This document shows positions 14,908-22,819 of a DNA stretch of 33,929 bases, in pieces. A program made the position numbers and the translations under genes. How positions within the stretch are numbered: the stretch's first letter is position 1; every line of letters begins with the position of its first letter. Where the stretch lies: NCBI GenBank assembly GCA_040902585.1, contig JBBDXA010000101.1, forward strand, positions 1 to 33,929. Direction: 5' to 3'. Source of the DNA: JBBDXA01 sp040902585. Lineage in GTDB: Bacteria > Planctomycetota > Phycisphaerae > Phycisphaerales > Phycisphaeraceae. The notes beneath the pieces were generated by a model, which saw nothing but the letters and a program-made list of their open reading frames with translations, ran no database searches and was not told the DNA's origin.

Positions 14908-16290
14908 TCAGGCCAAAAGCTCGGCCAGCGGGCCGTGCTGGTCCAGGTCCTTCAAGTTGGGATCGGCCATGCCAAAGGAATCGCGATCAGCGCCGGCCAG
15001 GTGCAGTAGCGTGACGTAGAGGTTAGCCGTCGTACGGTGATGCTTGTGACCGTAGCCGGGGTAATCGATGTACCGGCCGGTCTTGAGCTTCTTGTCGATG
15101 TTCCCGATCAGCACCATCGGCCACTCCCAGCAGCGCGAGTGGTGTCCCTCCGCGCCGTCGCTGAGGTACACAATCACGGTGTTGTCCATCATCGTGCCGT
15201 CGCCCTCTTTCACCGCGTCGAGCTTCTTGATGAGCCCGGCGATGAGCGTGAAGTGGTAGTGACGGATCATGTTGTAAAGCTCGGCCCAGGTCTTGCCATC
15301 GTAGCTGCCGCCGTGGCCGATCGAGTGCTTGTCGAGGTTGATCCCCAGGCCCTTGAAGGTGATGTCGAAATCGCGGATGCCCGCGGCGGAGGAGATCATC
15401 AGCACGTTGGTGAGGCCGCAGATGAGCGACGCGGCACCAAGATCGAACTGAGCGTCGAGACGGTCGGTCTCGACGGCGGAGGTGTACTTGTCAGTCGGCG
15501 TCGGACCTTTTTCTCGGAGCGTGTGCTGGATCTCATTGAGCCGGCTCTGGCGGTTTCGCAATGTCTCAAAGTTTTCCAGATAGGCCGAGAGCTGCTCGCG
15601 CTCGTCACCCTTGAGCTGCGACTCGACGCGTTTGACGTCGTCCTTGAGGAAGTCGAGCAGGTTGTTGCGTGCGATGAACTCCTCGCGGGCCTTGCCGCCG
15701 GCGACCGAGCCGAAGAGCGTGGCGTAGGCCTGATCCGGCCGGCAGATGGTGGGCAGCGCCTTGCTCGGTCCCCAGGCGGAGACGTTGTAGATGACGTTGT
15801 TCTCGAGCCGCTTGGAGATGCCCAGGCCGATGTGCGGGAAAACGCCGGGGTTGATCTTCGCCAAAGCGCCGTCGATGGTTTCGCCGGCGACGTTGGTGGA
15901 TTCGCCCTTAGTGGGGAAGCAGCCGAGCGCGCCGAAGTTGTTGGAGTGACCGCCGCCGTTGATGCGGCCGGAGAGGCCCTGCACGATCGTCACGCGGTCC
16001 TTCCAGGGCTTCACGGGCTCAAGCGACATGGGCAGGTCCCGGTCAGCCAGCGCGACTTCGACGAACTCGGCCGGGCCGTTGAAAGGCCCTTGATTGCGGG
16101 CATTTCGCTTGATGCCGCTGGGGGCCAGTTGCTCGGGGCGCACGCCGTTGCTCTCCACGACGAAGACGAATCGTTTCGGCGCGGCTTTGCCTGCGGCCGC
16201 AGCCTGCAGGCGCTGGACGAAGGGCGAAAGCACGAGGGCACCGGCACCGAGGGTCATGCCTTTGAGAAGGTCGCGGCGAGGAATGGACAT
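14908..16290 (-). CDS. DUF1552 Tat-exported protein (second copy)
   Basis: 460 aa with a twin-arginine signal (PRRDLLKGMTLGAGALVLSP). It has FVVESNGVRPEQLAPSG, then VQGLSGRINGGGHSNNFGALGC, a mid-protein SLICGLTNVLMISSAAG and a C-terminal IVYLSDGAEGHHSRCWEWPM in the place of the GGCQINSHSGK block of the first copy. The two copies are clearly the same family but well diverged, so they are old duplicates or separately acquired. It follows a DUF1592 gene after 53 bases. A TGCGTGCA site, a near match to the shared palindrome, is centred 42 bases upstream of the start, the same distance as for the first copy. Confidence 0.87.
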   Translation of the reverse strand: MSIPRRDLLKGMTLGAGALVLSPFVQRLQAAAAGKAAPKRFVFVVESNGVRPEQLAPSGIKRNARNQGPFNGPAEFVEVALADRDLPMSLEPVKPWKDRVTIVQGLSGRINGGGHSNNFGALGCFPTKGESTNVAGETIDGALAKINPGVFPHIGLGISKRLENNVIYNVSAWGPSKALPTICRPDQAYATLFGSVAGGKAREEFIARNNLLDFLKDDVKRVESQLKGDEREQLSAYLENFETLRNRQSRLNEIQHTLREKGPTPTDKYTSAVETDRLDAQFDLGAASLICGLTNVLMISSAAGIRDFDITFKGLGINLDKHSIGHGGSYDGKTWAELYNMIRHYHFTLIAGLIKKLDAVKEGDGTMMDNTVIVYLSDGAEGHHSRCWEWPMVLIGNIDKKLKTGRYIDYPGYGHKHHRTTANLYVTLLHLAGADRDSFGMADPNLKDLDQHGPLAELLA

Positions 16291-16328
16291 GGCGGGAACC
16301 TCCATGGAATCGAGACAATCAGAGCCGA

Positions 16329-16336
16329 TGCGTGCA
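16329..16336. promoter_or_regulatory. TGCGTGCA near-palindrome, site D
   Basis: It differs from TGCATGCA at one base and lies 42 bases before the second DUF1552 start, mirroring site A (43 bases). It is given low confidence on its own because of the mismatch and the short motif. Confidence 0.3.
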
Positions 16337-16343
16337 CTCAATC

Positions 16344-18530
16344 TTACGAACCCGATGCGGACTGCATGCGGTACAGGAACGAGTCGCTGGTCACAATCGC
16401 GGTGATCAGAGCCTGCATGCTCCCGCCGCTCTCGCGATACGCCCGGTGGATGCGCTGAAGGCTGGGGCCATCGCCGAGGTTTTCATTGCGGCCCATCCAA
16501 TATCGAAACGCGTGACGCACAAAGATCTGCTCCACGTACGGGCTCTTCGCCATGGCGTGCACGAACTCGACTGCGCCATTCATCGGCCCCTTGAGCACGT
16601 CGCCGTGCACGAGATCGAAGCTGCCGTTGCCATCCACCGGTACGCCGCGCATCACGTTGCCCAGCGGCTTGCCCTTTTTATCGACATTCTTTGCGGTGGC
16701 GTCGGGGTCGAGAATGATTTCTTCGGTGCGGAAGCGGCCGAAATGATCGTACATCTCGAAGGGGTATCCGGTGCGGTTCATCAACTGGTGGCACTTCCAG
16801 CAGTATTCCTGGTGCGTCACCGCCATCCGCTCGCGGAGCGTCTGTTCCGGGGCGATTGGCAGTTGGGCGTCAACGGTAATCGGGATGTCGGGCACGACGC
16901 CGCCCAGGAGACGCTCGCGCACCCACTTGCCCCGGTGGATCACGTCGTTGTCATCGCTCTTGGACCAGGCCACCAACCACGCCGGCTGCGTGAGAATCCC
17001 CGCTCGCTGCTCTCGTGGGAGTTCGACAGGCTGGACATCCGGAAAGTCGCTCAGGTTGTACGACTCGTACACGCTGCGCCCGACCTTCGGCGGCTTCTTG
17101 GTCTTGAACTTCTCCGGGTTCTTCGCCTTCTCGTCCTCAAACTTCGCCAGCTCGGCGATCCGCTTCTTCTTTGTGTCGGCGGCCGTCTTGTAGGCCACGA
17201 ACGACTTGTTCGTGGTGAGCAGCTCCTTCAGCACGTCCTTGTCCTGATCGAGAATGTAGAGCACGAGGCGGTCGGTGTCTTCGACCAGGGAACGTGCTTC
17301 GTGCTCCGGGTTGTCCTTGTCGTTCTTAAAGACCTCGGTCGCCTGGTCGTAGCCGAAGTATTCGCGGAAGAAGCGGAGGATGCGGGGCTTCTGGAGCTTC
17401 GGGTCGGCGAGCATCCGGCTCACCGCCGCCGCGACGCCCTCGGCAGTGTCGAGCCTGCCTTTGGCCGCGTCCTCAAGCAGACGGTCATCCGGGCGACGAT
17501 CGGTCAGGGCGTAGGCGAGGGCGAACGCAATCTCGCGCGGCGACAAGCGGACGCGGCCGTCGGCGCTGGCCGCGCCGCCGCCGACCTCCATGCGGAAGAC
17601 CGCCTCGGGCGTGAGGAGCACGGCGGCCAACGCGTGGCGGACACCCGTCTCGCGCCCCGCATCAGCGATGTTCATTTTCATCAGCGCGACGAGCCGCGTG
17701 GATTCTTCGGCCGTCGGCTGGCGTTTGAGCACGCGCTCGTATTGGAGCTTCACGGCCGCCGCCATCTGGGTCTCCGTCGCCGGGTTCTTCTCATCAAAAA
17801 GAGCGAGGAACTCCCGCGGCGAGAACCCGACGCTTTTCACGACGCCGTCTTCGAGCTTGTACGCCGTCTGCCGTTCGACGATCGCCAGCGCGTTGCGGAT
17901 GAGCAGCGCCGCCACCGGCTCGTCGATCTTCGGGTCGCCCATGTCCTTGAAGGTGTTCTTGCCCTCCGGCGAGAAGGGGTTGCCGACATTGGATGCGCCT
18001 TTGGCGACTTCCCCCAGAAATCCCGCGTAGATCTCCGGACTGAGCCGGCGCACCCGGGCCACGGCCTCGAACGGTGCCGACTGCTTCGGATCAAAGAGCA
18101 GCTCGTGCGGCACAAGATTGCCATTCGCATACGCTTCGCGTTTCGCCAGGTGCTTGCCCGATCGCTTCATCTCGGCCTTGATCCACGCCATGATCGTCGC
18201 GGTCTCTTCCGCGCTGGGCCGAAGCTTCGCGTTCTTCGGGGGCATCTTGCCCAAAGACAGCTTCTCGTGCACCATGGCCCAACGGGCGGCGCTGGTTGAG
18301 GCTTTCATGTCCGGGTCGAGCGTGATCAGGTCAAGTTCACCCTTGGGCTTCTGCGCATCATGACATTCCGCGCAATACCTGGTCAGCAGCGGCGCGACGC
18401 CGGCCTTGAATTGCCCCAGCGAATCGGGGACTGGCTCAGCAGCCGCGATCGCCACCGGCGACAGTACCACCAGGATCAAGGCGGCTATCCACCATGCGTG
18501 CAGCTCGTGTTTTACGGAGCAGGTATTCAT
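16344..18530 (-). CDS. DUF1592-family cytochrome-type secreted protein (second copy)
   Basis: 728 aa with a signal peptide (hydrophobic residues 13-31). The PSD1-like cytochrome domain holds Cys53-x2-Cys56-His57 (YCAECH) and KMPPKNAKLRPS. DUF1587/1595/1592/1588/1585-type blocks follow, including IAFALAYALTDRRPDDRL, RFFREYFGYDQATEVF, EYCWKCHQLMNRTGYPFEMYD (second CxxCH) and the closing RHAFRYWMGRNENLGDGPSL. The Cys-to-Met replacement pattern and length differ from the first copy, so they are not recent duplicates. The open frame extends to 19064, but the signal peptide fixes the start near 18530; a start at 18569 would place the palindromic operator in the coding sequence. It is transcribed away from the hypothetical gene at 18612. 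Confidence 0.88.
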   Translation of the reverse strand: MNTCSVKHELHAWWIAALILVVLSPVAIAAAEPVPDSLGQFKAGVAPLLTRYCAECHDAQKPKGELDLITLDPDMKASTSAARWAMVHEKLSLGKMPPKNAKLRPSAEETATIMAWIKAEMKRSGKHLAKREAYANGNLVPHELLFDPKQSAPFEAVARVRRLSPEIYAGFLGEVAKGASNVGNPFSPEGKNTFKDMGDPKIDEPVAALLIRNALAIVERQTAYKLEDGVVKSVGFSPREFLALFDEKNPATETQMAAAVKLQYERVLKRQPTAEESTRLVALMKMNIADAGRETGVRHALAAVLLTPEAVFRMEVGGGAASADGRVRLSPREIAFALAYALTDRRPDDRLLEDAAKGRLDTAEGVAAAVSRMLADPKLQKPRILRFFREYFGYDQATEVFKNDKDNPEHEARSLVEDTDRLVLYILDQDKDVLKELLTTNKSFVAYKTAADTKKKRIAELAKFEDEKAKNPEKFKTKKPPKVGRSVYESYNLSDFPDVQPVELPREQRAGILTQPAWLVAWSKSDDNDVIHRGKWVRERLLGGVVPDIPITVDAQLPIAPEQTLRERMAVTHQEYCWKCHQLMNRTGYPFEMYDHFGRFRTEEIILDPDATAKNVDKKGKPLGNVMRGVPVDGNGSFDLVHGDVLKGPMNGAVEFVHAMAKSPYVEQIFVRHAFRYWMGRNENLGDGPSLQRIHRAYRESGGSMQALITAIVTSDSFLYRMQSASGS

Positions 18531-18534
18531 GCAG

Positions 18535-18565
18535 TTGATCCAAAGTGCATGCACTTTGATATGAT
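18535..18565 (+). promoter_or_regulatory. Candidate promoter of the 18612 gene spanning a palindromic operator
   Basis: TTGATC (18535-18540) and TATGAT (18560-18565) are separated by 19 bases, and that spacer consists of the perfect palindrome plus one base. A spacer-borne operator with 19-base spacing is the geometry of MerR-type activation, while a simple repressor could also block polymerase here. The region is shared with the divergent DUF1592 gene. Confidence 0.45.
18541..18558. promoter_or_regulatory. 18-bp perfect palindrome, site B (TGCATGCA core)
   Basis: CAAAGTGCATGCACTTTG is its own reverse complement over all 18 bases, in the 81-base gap between divergent genes. The core is the same as at 9788-9795 and 24925-24932, with AAAGTGCATGCA shared with site A. 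It is the strongest operator candidate in the window. Confidence 0.6.
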
Positions 18566-18611
18566 CCATTGTAGTGTCAATCACGAAGGTTTCACCGCGC
18601 GAGGAATCGTG

Positions 18612-19886
18612 ATGCGAAATACTTTTTCGAGCATGCTGCTGCTGGCCCTGCTGGTCGTCCCGGCACAAGCCGATCAGGCGTCCTATCCCCCCGGCTGGCT
18701 GCCGCTCAACCGCCTCGACGAGAAGCCGGTGTGGAGCGAATTCCGCAAGGTCGACGACAAGGTCCATCTCTACCTCCCCGACGGCGACAAGCCAGTTCGC
18801 GGCGTCTTCGCCTGCTTCGTCTTCCACTCCGGCGACCCGCGCGAGCTGGCCCGCCTTTGGAACTTTGCGCTGGTGACCGTCCCGTGGCCGTTCGAGTATG
18901 ACCTGGGCCAAAACGATAAACGCAGCGGCCGCTACAAGCTTGGCCACCCGATGCAGGACATGGGCCTGCTGCTGCGCTATCTCGAAGACGCCGCGAAGGA
19001 GACGAAACACCCGGAACTGGCCACCGTCCCGCTCGTCGGCTGGCTGGGGCAGAACGGCTCGCACATGGCGGCCGATCTATATGAGCGCGCCCCCGATCGG
19101 CTGCTGGCGTGGAGTGATGCGTTCGCGGACCGAATCGGTCGGTATCCGCAACTCACCGCGAAGGTGCCCTTCGCTTACGCATGGGAGTTCACGAAGAAAG
19201 AGGAGATGGAGCGCGCCGCCGCCCGCGAAGCGAAGCTGCCGGCGATTCGTGACCAGCTCACCCCGCCGCTCGATTTCAAGTGCCGCGCCAATACCTACGG
19301 CTTCAACCACGGCATCTACTCCAAGTTCAACTTCTTCATGGCCTATCTCGACCGCTGCATCGCGGTGCGGATGCCCGATGAAATGCCCGCGCCGGGCCAG
19401 CCCGTCAAGCTCAATCCGATCACCATCGAGCAGGGCTGGGCCGGTGACTACAATGCGGCGAATGAGTGGGCCCCGATCGCGCCGGTGAAAGAGGCGAAGG
19501 GGATGGTCGAACCGATGTGGCTGCCCGATGAATACGCCGCGTGGATGTGGCGGTCTTATCACTCGGCCAAGCCGGACATCAAGCTGACGGGTCCGGTGGT
19601 CGAGTACCGCAAGAACGGTGAAAAATGGGGCGGCCCCGAGTGTGGCCTCGGCTACGGGGGCTATCTGAAATCCGATGCGGCGCTGAAGTTCACCGCCGAC
19701 GCGAAAGGCGAGTACATGAAGGTGGAGTTCCACGACGGGCCGAAGGTCGTGGCGACGGCGACCAACGCGCCCTGGCAAGCCGAAGGCGTCAAGCTCCAGC
19801 GCGGCCTGCGCGTACTCTTCGCCGTCGGCGTCAAGGCCGACGGCACGCGCATCGCCAGCCGGCCGGCGTTCGTGATTGTGGAGTGA
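18612..19886 (+). CDS. Secreted protein of unknown function, possible alpha/beta-hydrolase fold
   Basis: 424 aa with a signal peptide (hydrophobic residues 7-19, AQA cleavage). AGGAA at 18602-18606 precedes the ATG. I do not recognise the family with certainty. The order of GVFACFVFHSGD, LVTVPWPFEYD, the long helix LLLRYLEDAAKETKHPEL, then VPLVGWLGQNGSHMAADLYERAPDRLLAWS resembles an alpha/beta hydrolase with a nucleophile elbow at GQNGS, but the exact GxSxG is missing. The C-terminal 90 residues look beta-rich (an Ig-like add-on). It is divergent from a DUF1592 gene and followed by a sulfatase on the same strand, suggesting a part in the same extracellular degradation pathway. Confidence 0.7.
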   Translation: MRNTFSSMLLLALLVVPAQADQASYPPGWLPLNRLDEKPVWSEFRKVDDKVHLYLPDGDKPVRGVFACFVFHSGDPRELARLWNFALVTVPWPFEYDLGQNDKRSGRYKLGHPMQDMGLLLRYLEDAAKETKHPELATVPLVGWLGQNGSHMAADLYERAPDRLLAWSDAFADRIGRYPQLTAKVPFAYAWEFTKKEEMERAAAREAKLPAIRDQLTPPLDFKCRANTYGFNHGIYSKFNFFMAYLDRCIAVRMPDEMPAPGQPVKLNPITIEQGWAGDYNAANEWAPIAPVKEAKGMVEPMWLPDEYAAWMWRSYHSAKPDIKLTGPVVEYRKNGEKWGGPECGLGYGGYLKSDAALKFTADAKGEYMKVEFHDGPKVVATATNAPWQAEGVKLQRGLRVLFAVGVKADGTRIASRPAFVIVE

Positions 19887-20018
19887 AGCAAATCGGAACC
19901 GGTCGTTGAGCCACCGCGACACCGAGAGGATCAGAAGGCAAGGAAGGGCGATGAACCACGAAGAGCAGCTTGGCCGGTGCGGCTGGAAAGGATGGTGCTT
20001 GTGCTACGCTTCCCCAAC

Positions 20019-21536
20019 ATGCTGTGTTCAACTTTCCAATCGTCCCCCTCGTTCCTCCCTCGGTTCCTCTTTCCGCTCCTCGTCGCGATCGCCGCGGCTC
20101 TTTGTTTCGCGCCGCCCGCCTTCGCCCAGCGCAAGCAGCCGAACATTGTCGTGATCCTCGCCGACGATTTAGGCTACGGCGACGTGGGTTGCTTCGGTCA
20201 GAAGACGCTCAAGACGCCGCGGCTCGACGCGATGGCCGCCGAAGGCATGCGCTTCACGCAGTTCTACGCGGGCAGCACCGTCTGCGCTCCGTCGCGCTGC
20301 GTGCTCATGACCGGCAAGCACACGGGGCGGGCGATCGTGCGCGGCAACTCGCATTCGCACATCGTCATCAAGGCGAGCGAGCCGACGCTTGCCTCGCTGC
20401 TCAAGTCCGCCGGTTATGTCACCGCATGCATCGGCAAATGGGGCATGGGCACGCCCGCGCCTGAGGACGCACTGTCACATCCCAATGCCTGCGGCTTTGA
20501 CCATTTTTTTGGCTTCGTCCACACCAGCCAGGCTCACAATTTTTATCCTCCTTTCCTCGTCCGAAACGGCAAGGTGGAATTGCTCAAGAACGAGCTCGCC
20601 GAGGAATGGAAAAAGAACAGCGACCCGAAGGTGCCCAGGGGCGGCGTCGGCGTGTCGAGCAAACGCGATGCGTACGCGCCGCACCTTTTCATGGACGATG
20701 CCCTGAAGTTCATCCGCGATCATCAGGCCAAACCGTTCTTTCTTTACCTGGCGCTCAACACGCCGCACGCGAACAACGAAGGCAAGGACAAGGGCATGGA
20801 GGTCGCCGACCTTGGTGAGTTCGCCGGCAAGGACTGGCCCGAGCCGGAGAAAGGTTTCGCCGCGATGATCCGCGACCTCGACCGCGACACCGGGCGGGTG
20901 CTCGACCTGCTGAAGGAGTTGAAGATCGAGAAGGATACGCTTGTCATCTTCACGAGCGACAACGGCCCGCACTCGGAGGGCGGCCACAAGGCCGACTTCT
21001 TCGACAGCAACGGCAAGTTCCGCGGCATCAAGCGCGACCTGACCGAGGGCGGCATCCGCGTGCCGATGATCGCGTGGTGGCCGGGGACGACGCCCGCGAA
21101 CAGCGAGAACGATCGTCAATGGTGGCAAGGTGACCTGATGGCGACCGCCGCGGAACTCGCCGGCGTCGAGCGCCCCCTCGACATCGACAGCGACAGCCTC
21201 GTGCCCGCGCTGCGCGGCGAAATCGAAAAGGATCAGTGGAAACGGAAGAGCCCGCTTTACTGGGAGTTTTACGAGCGCGGCTCCGCCCAGGCGGTGCGCT
21301 TCGGCAAGTGGAAAGCGATCCGCTCACCGATGTTCACCGGCGAGATCGAGCTCTACGACCTCTCGCACGACTTCGAGGAGAAGCGCAGCTACACCGCGCG
21401 GAGGCCGGACCTCGTCAGGCACGCGACGAATCTGCTGAACAAGCACCACCAGCCGGATCCCAACTGGAAAGTGCCGGCACCGAAAAAAGAGTCCGCTGCG
21501 CCCCCATCGCCAACGGAGCCGAAAACGCCGCAGTAA
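20019..21536 (+). CDS. Secreted sulfatase (arylsulfatase type)
   Basis: 505 aa. The signal peptide (hydrophobic around residues 18-35, AFA cleavage) is followed by PNIVVILADDLGYGDVG, whose Asp-Asp pair binds calcium. The formylglycine motif CAPSR follows STV in the active site, and GKWGMG and FTSDNGPH provide further active-site residues. It is of the Cys type and so needs a formylglycine-generating enzyme for maturation. It would remove sulfate esters from glycans outside the cytoplasm; the exact substrate is unknown. In-frame starts at 19977 and 19992 exist; 20019 is chosen because it gives the shortest signal region and lies just after TACGCT at 20005-20010. It converges with the DUF1501 gene with only six bases between stops. 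Confidence 0.93.
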   Translation: MLCSTFQSSPSFLPRFLFPLLVAIAAALCFAPPAFAQRKQPNIVVILADDLGYGDVGCFGQKTLKTPRLDAMAAEGMRFTQFYAGSTVCAPSRCVLMTGKHTGRAIVRGNSHSHIVIKASEPTLASLLKSAGYVTACIGKWGMGTPAPEDALSHPNACGFDHFFGFVHTSQAHNFYPPFLVRNGKVELLKNELAEEWKKNSDPKVPRGGVGVSSKRDAYAPHLFMDDALKFIRDHQAKPFFLYLALNTPHANNEGKDKGMEVADLGEFAGKDWPEPEKGFAAMIRDLDRDTGRVLDLLKELKIEKDTLVIFTSDNGPHSEGGHKADFFDSNGKFRGIKRDLTEGGIRVPMIAWWPGTTPANSENDRQWWQGDLMATAAELAGVERPLDIDSDSLVPALRGEIEKDQWKRKSPLYWEFYERGSAQAVRFGKWKAIRSPMFTGEIELYDLSHDFEEKRSYTARRPDLVRHATNLLNKHHQPDPNWKVPAPKKESAAPPSPTEPKTPQ

Positions 21537-21542
21537 ACGCGA

Positions 21543-22817
21543 TCAGGCGAACAGCTCGCTGACGACCTTCGCCGTCTTCTCCACCAGCGGCATCGGGCGC
21601 TGCCCCGGCGCGATGAACTCCTGATGCGTGTCGATGTCCAGCACTTTGCAGACGGTCGCCATGAAGTCCGGCGCTGAGATGGGGCGCTCGACGACTTCGT
21701 TGCCGGGCTTCTTGCCGTCTTCGTTGGTCTTGCCGATGGTGATGCCGGTGTTGATCCCGCCACCAGCGAAGACGCTGGTCCAGGCGTTGCAGAAATGCCC
21801 GTCGCCTTTGCCGGGCGTTCGGCCGAACTCGCCCATCCAGATCACGAGCGTGTCTTCAAGCATGCCGCGCTGCTTCAAGTCGCCGATAAGTGCGGACATG
21901 CCGGCGTCCATCCACGGGGCGCGTTCGGTGATGCGCTTGGCGGCGCCTTCGTGGTCGTCCCAGCCGCGGTGGAAGACCTCGACAAACGACACGCCGGCTT
22001 CGACCAGCCTGCGCGCAAGCAAGCACGACTGGCCGAAGCGGTGCTCGCCGTAAGCGGCCCGCAGCGCCGCGGGCTCCTCGTCCAGGTTGAAGGCTTTCGC
22101 CTTGTTGGATTTCATCAGGCGCACCGCCCGTGACAGAGCCGCCTGCTTCGCGCTGACCGCCGGCGACGGGTACTGCTCCAGAAAGCGGGCTTCGCTGCGG
22201 GAGAGCAGCTCGAGTCGGGCTTCGAGGTCGCCGCCGGTCGGCTTAAGGTTCTCAAGCCCCATCAGCGCGTTCTGCACGGCCAGGGGCGCGTGCTCCGGCC
22301 CCAGGTACGCGGGCACACTGCGGTACAGCCGTCCGCCGTTGCCCTTGTCATTGCCTGCATCAATGGTGATGAACGCGGGCAGTTCCGTCTCGCGACCGAT
22401 CTGGTGCGAGGCGATGCAGCCCAGCGCCGGATGCTCGAACGTGGTCGTGCGCTTGAAGCCGGTGTGCAGGTAATACTTCGCGTCGTAGTGGTCGTTGATC
22501 TCCGTCTTCATCGAGCGCAGGATGGCCAGGTCCTTCATGCTCGCGGCGAGCTTTGGCAACTGCTCGACGATGTGAATGCCCGGCACTGCTGTAGGCGTCG
22601 ATTTGAACTCGCCGCCCGGCTTGGGGTCGAACGTGTGTTGCTGCGATGGCCCTCCGTCCATCCAGAGGAGGATGCACGCCTTGCTGCGGCCGCGCGGCGA
22701 CTGCGATTGGGCGGCGCGGACGACCGACTCGAACCACGGCACGCTCGCGCTGGAGAGCAGACCGGCTGCGCCCAGGCGCAAACAATCGCGGCGTGCAAGG
22801 AAGGGTTTCGTGGTCAT
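21543..22817 (-). CDS. DUF1501 exported protein
   Basis: 424 aa. The N-terminal ARRDCLRLGAAGLLSSASVPW is a Tat-like signal. The mature part shows ACILLWMDGGPSQQHTFDPKP, LRSMKTEINDHYDAKYYLHTG, a mid SFVEVFHRGWDDH and the C-terminal VIWMGEFGRTPGKGDGHFCNAW block that places DUF1501 in the alkaline-phosphatase/sulfatase-like superfamily. The enzymatic role is unproven. The gene starts two bases after the DUF1553 stop (TGA-AT-ATG) with GAGGTG as ribosome site, so the pair is translationally coupled. This DUF1549-DUF1553 then DUF1501 order is very common in Planctomycetota. Confidence 0.93.
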   Translation of the reverse strand: MTTKPFLARRDCLRLGAAGLLSSASVPWFESVVRAAQSQSPRGRSKACILLWMDGGPSQQHTFDPKPGGEFKSTPTAVPGIHIVEQLPKLAASMKDLAILRSMKTEINDHYDAKYYLHTGFKRTTTFEHPALGCIASHQIGRETELPAFITIDAGNDKGNGGRLYRSVPAYLGPEHAPLAVQNALMGLENLKPTGGDLEARLELLSRSEARFLEQYPSPAVSAKQAALSRAVRLMKSNKAKAFNLDEEPAALRAAYGEHRFGQSCLLARRLVEAGVSFVEVFHRGWDDHEGAAKRITERAPWMDAGMSALIGDLKQRGMLEDTLVIWMGEFGRTPGKGDGHFCNAWTSVFAGGGINTGITIGKTNEDGKKPGNEVVERPISAPDFMATVCKVLDIDTHQEFIAPGQRPMPLVEKTAKVVSELFA

Positions 22818-22819
22818 AT

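Noticed and set aside
16332..18299. A 655-codon + strand frame opposite the second DUF1592 gene
   Set aside because: His/Arg/Val-rich shadow of a recognised gene on the other strand.
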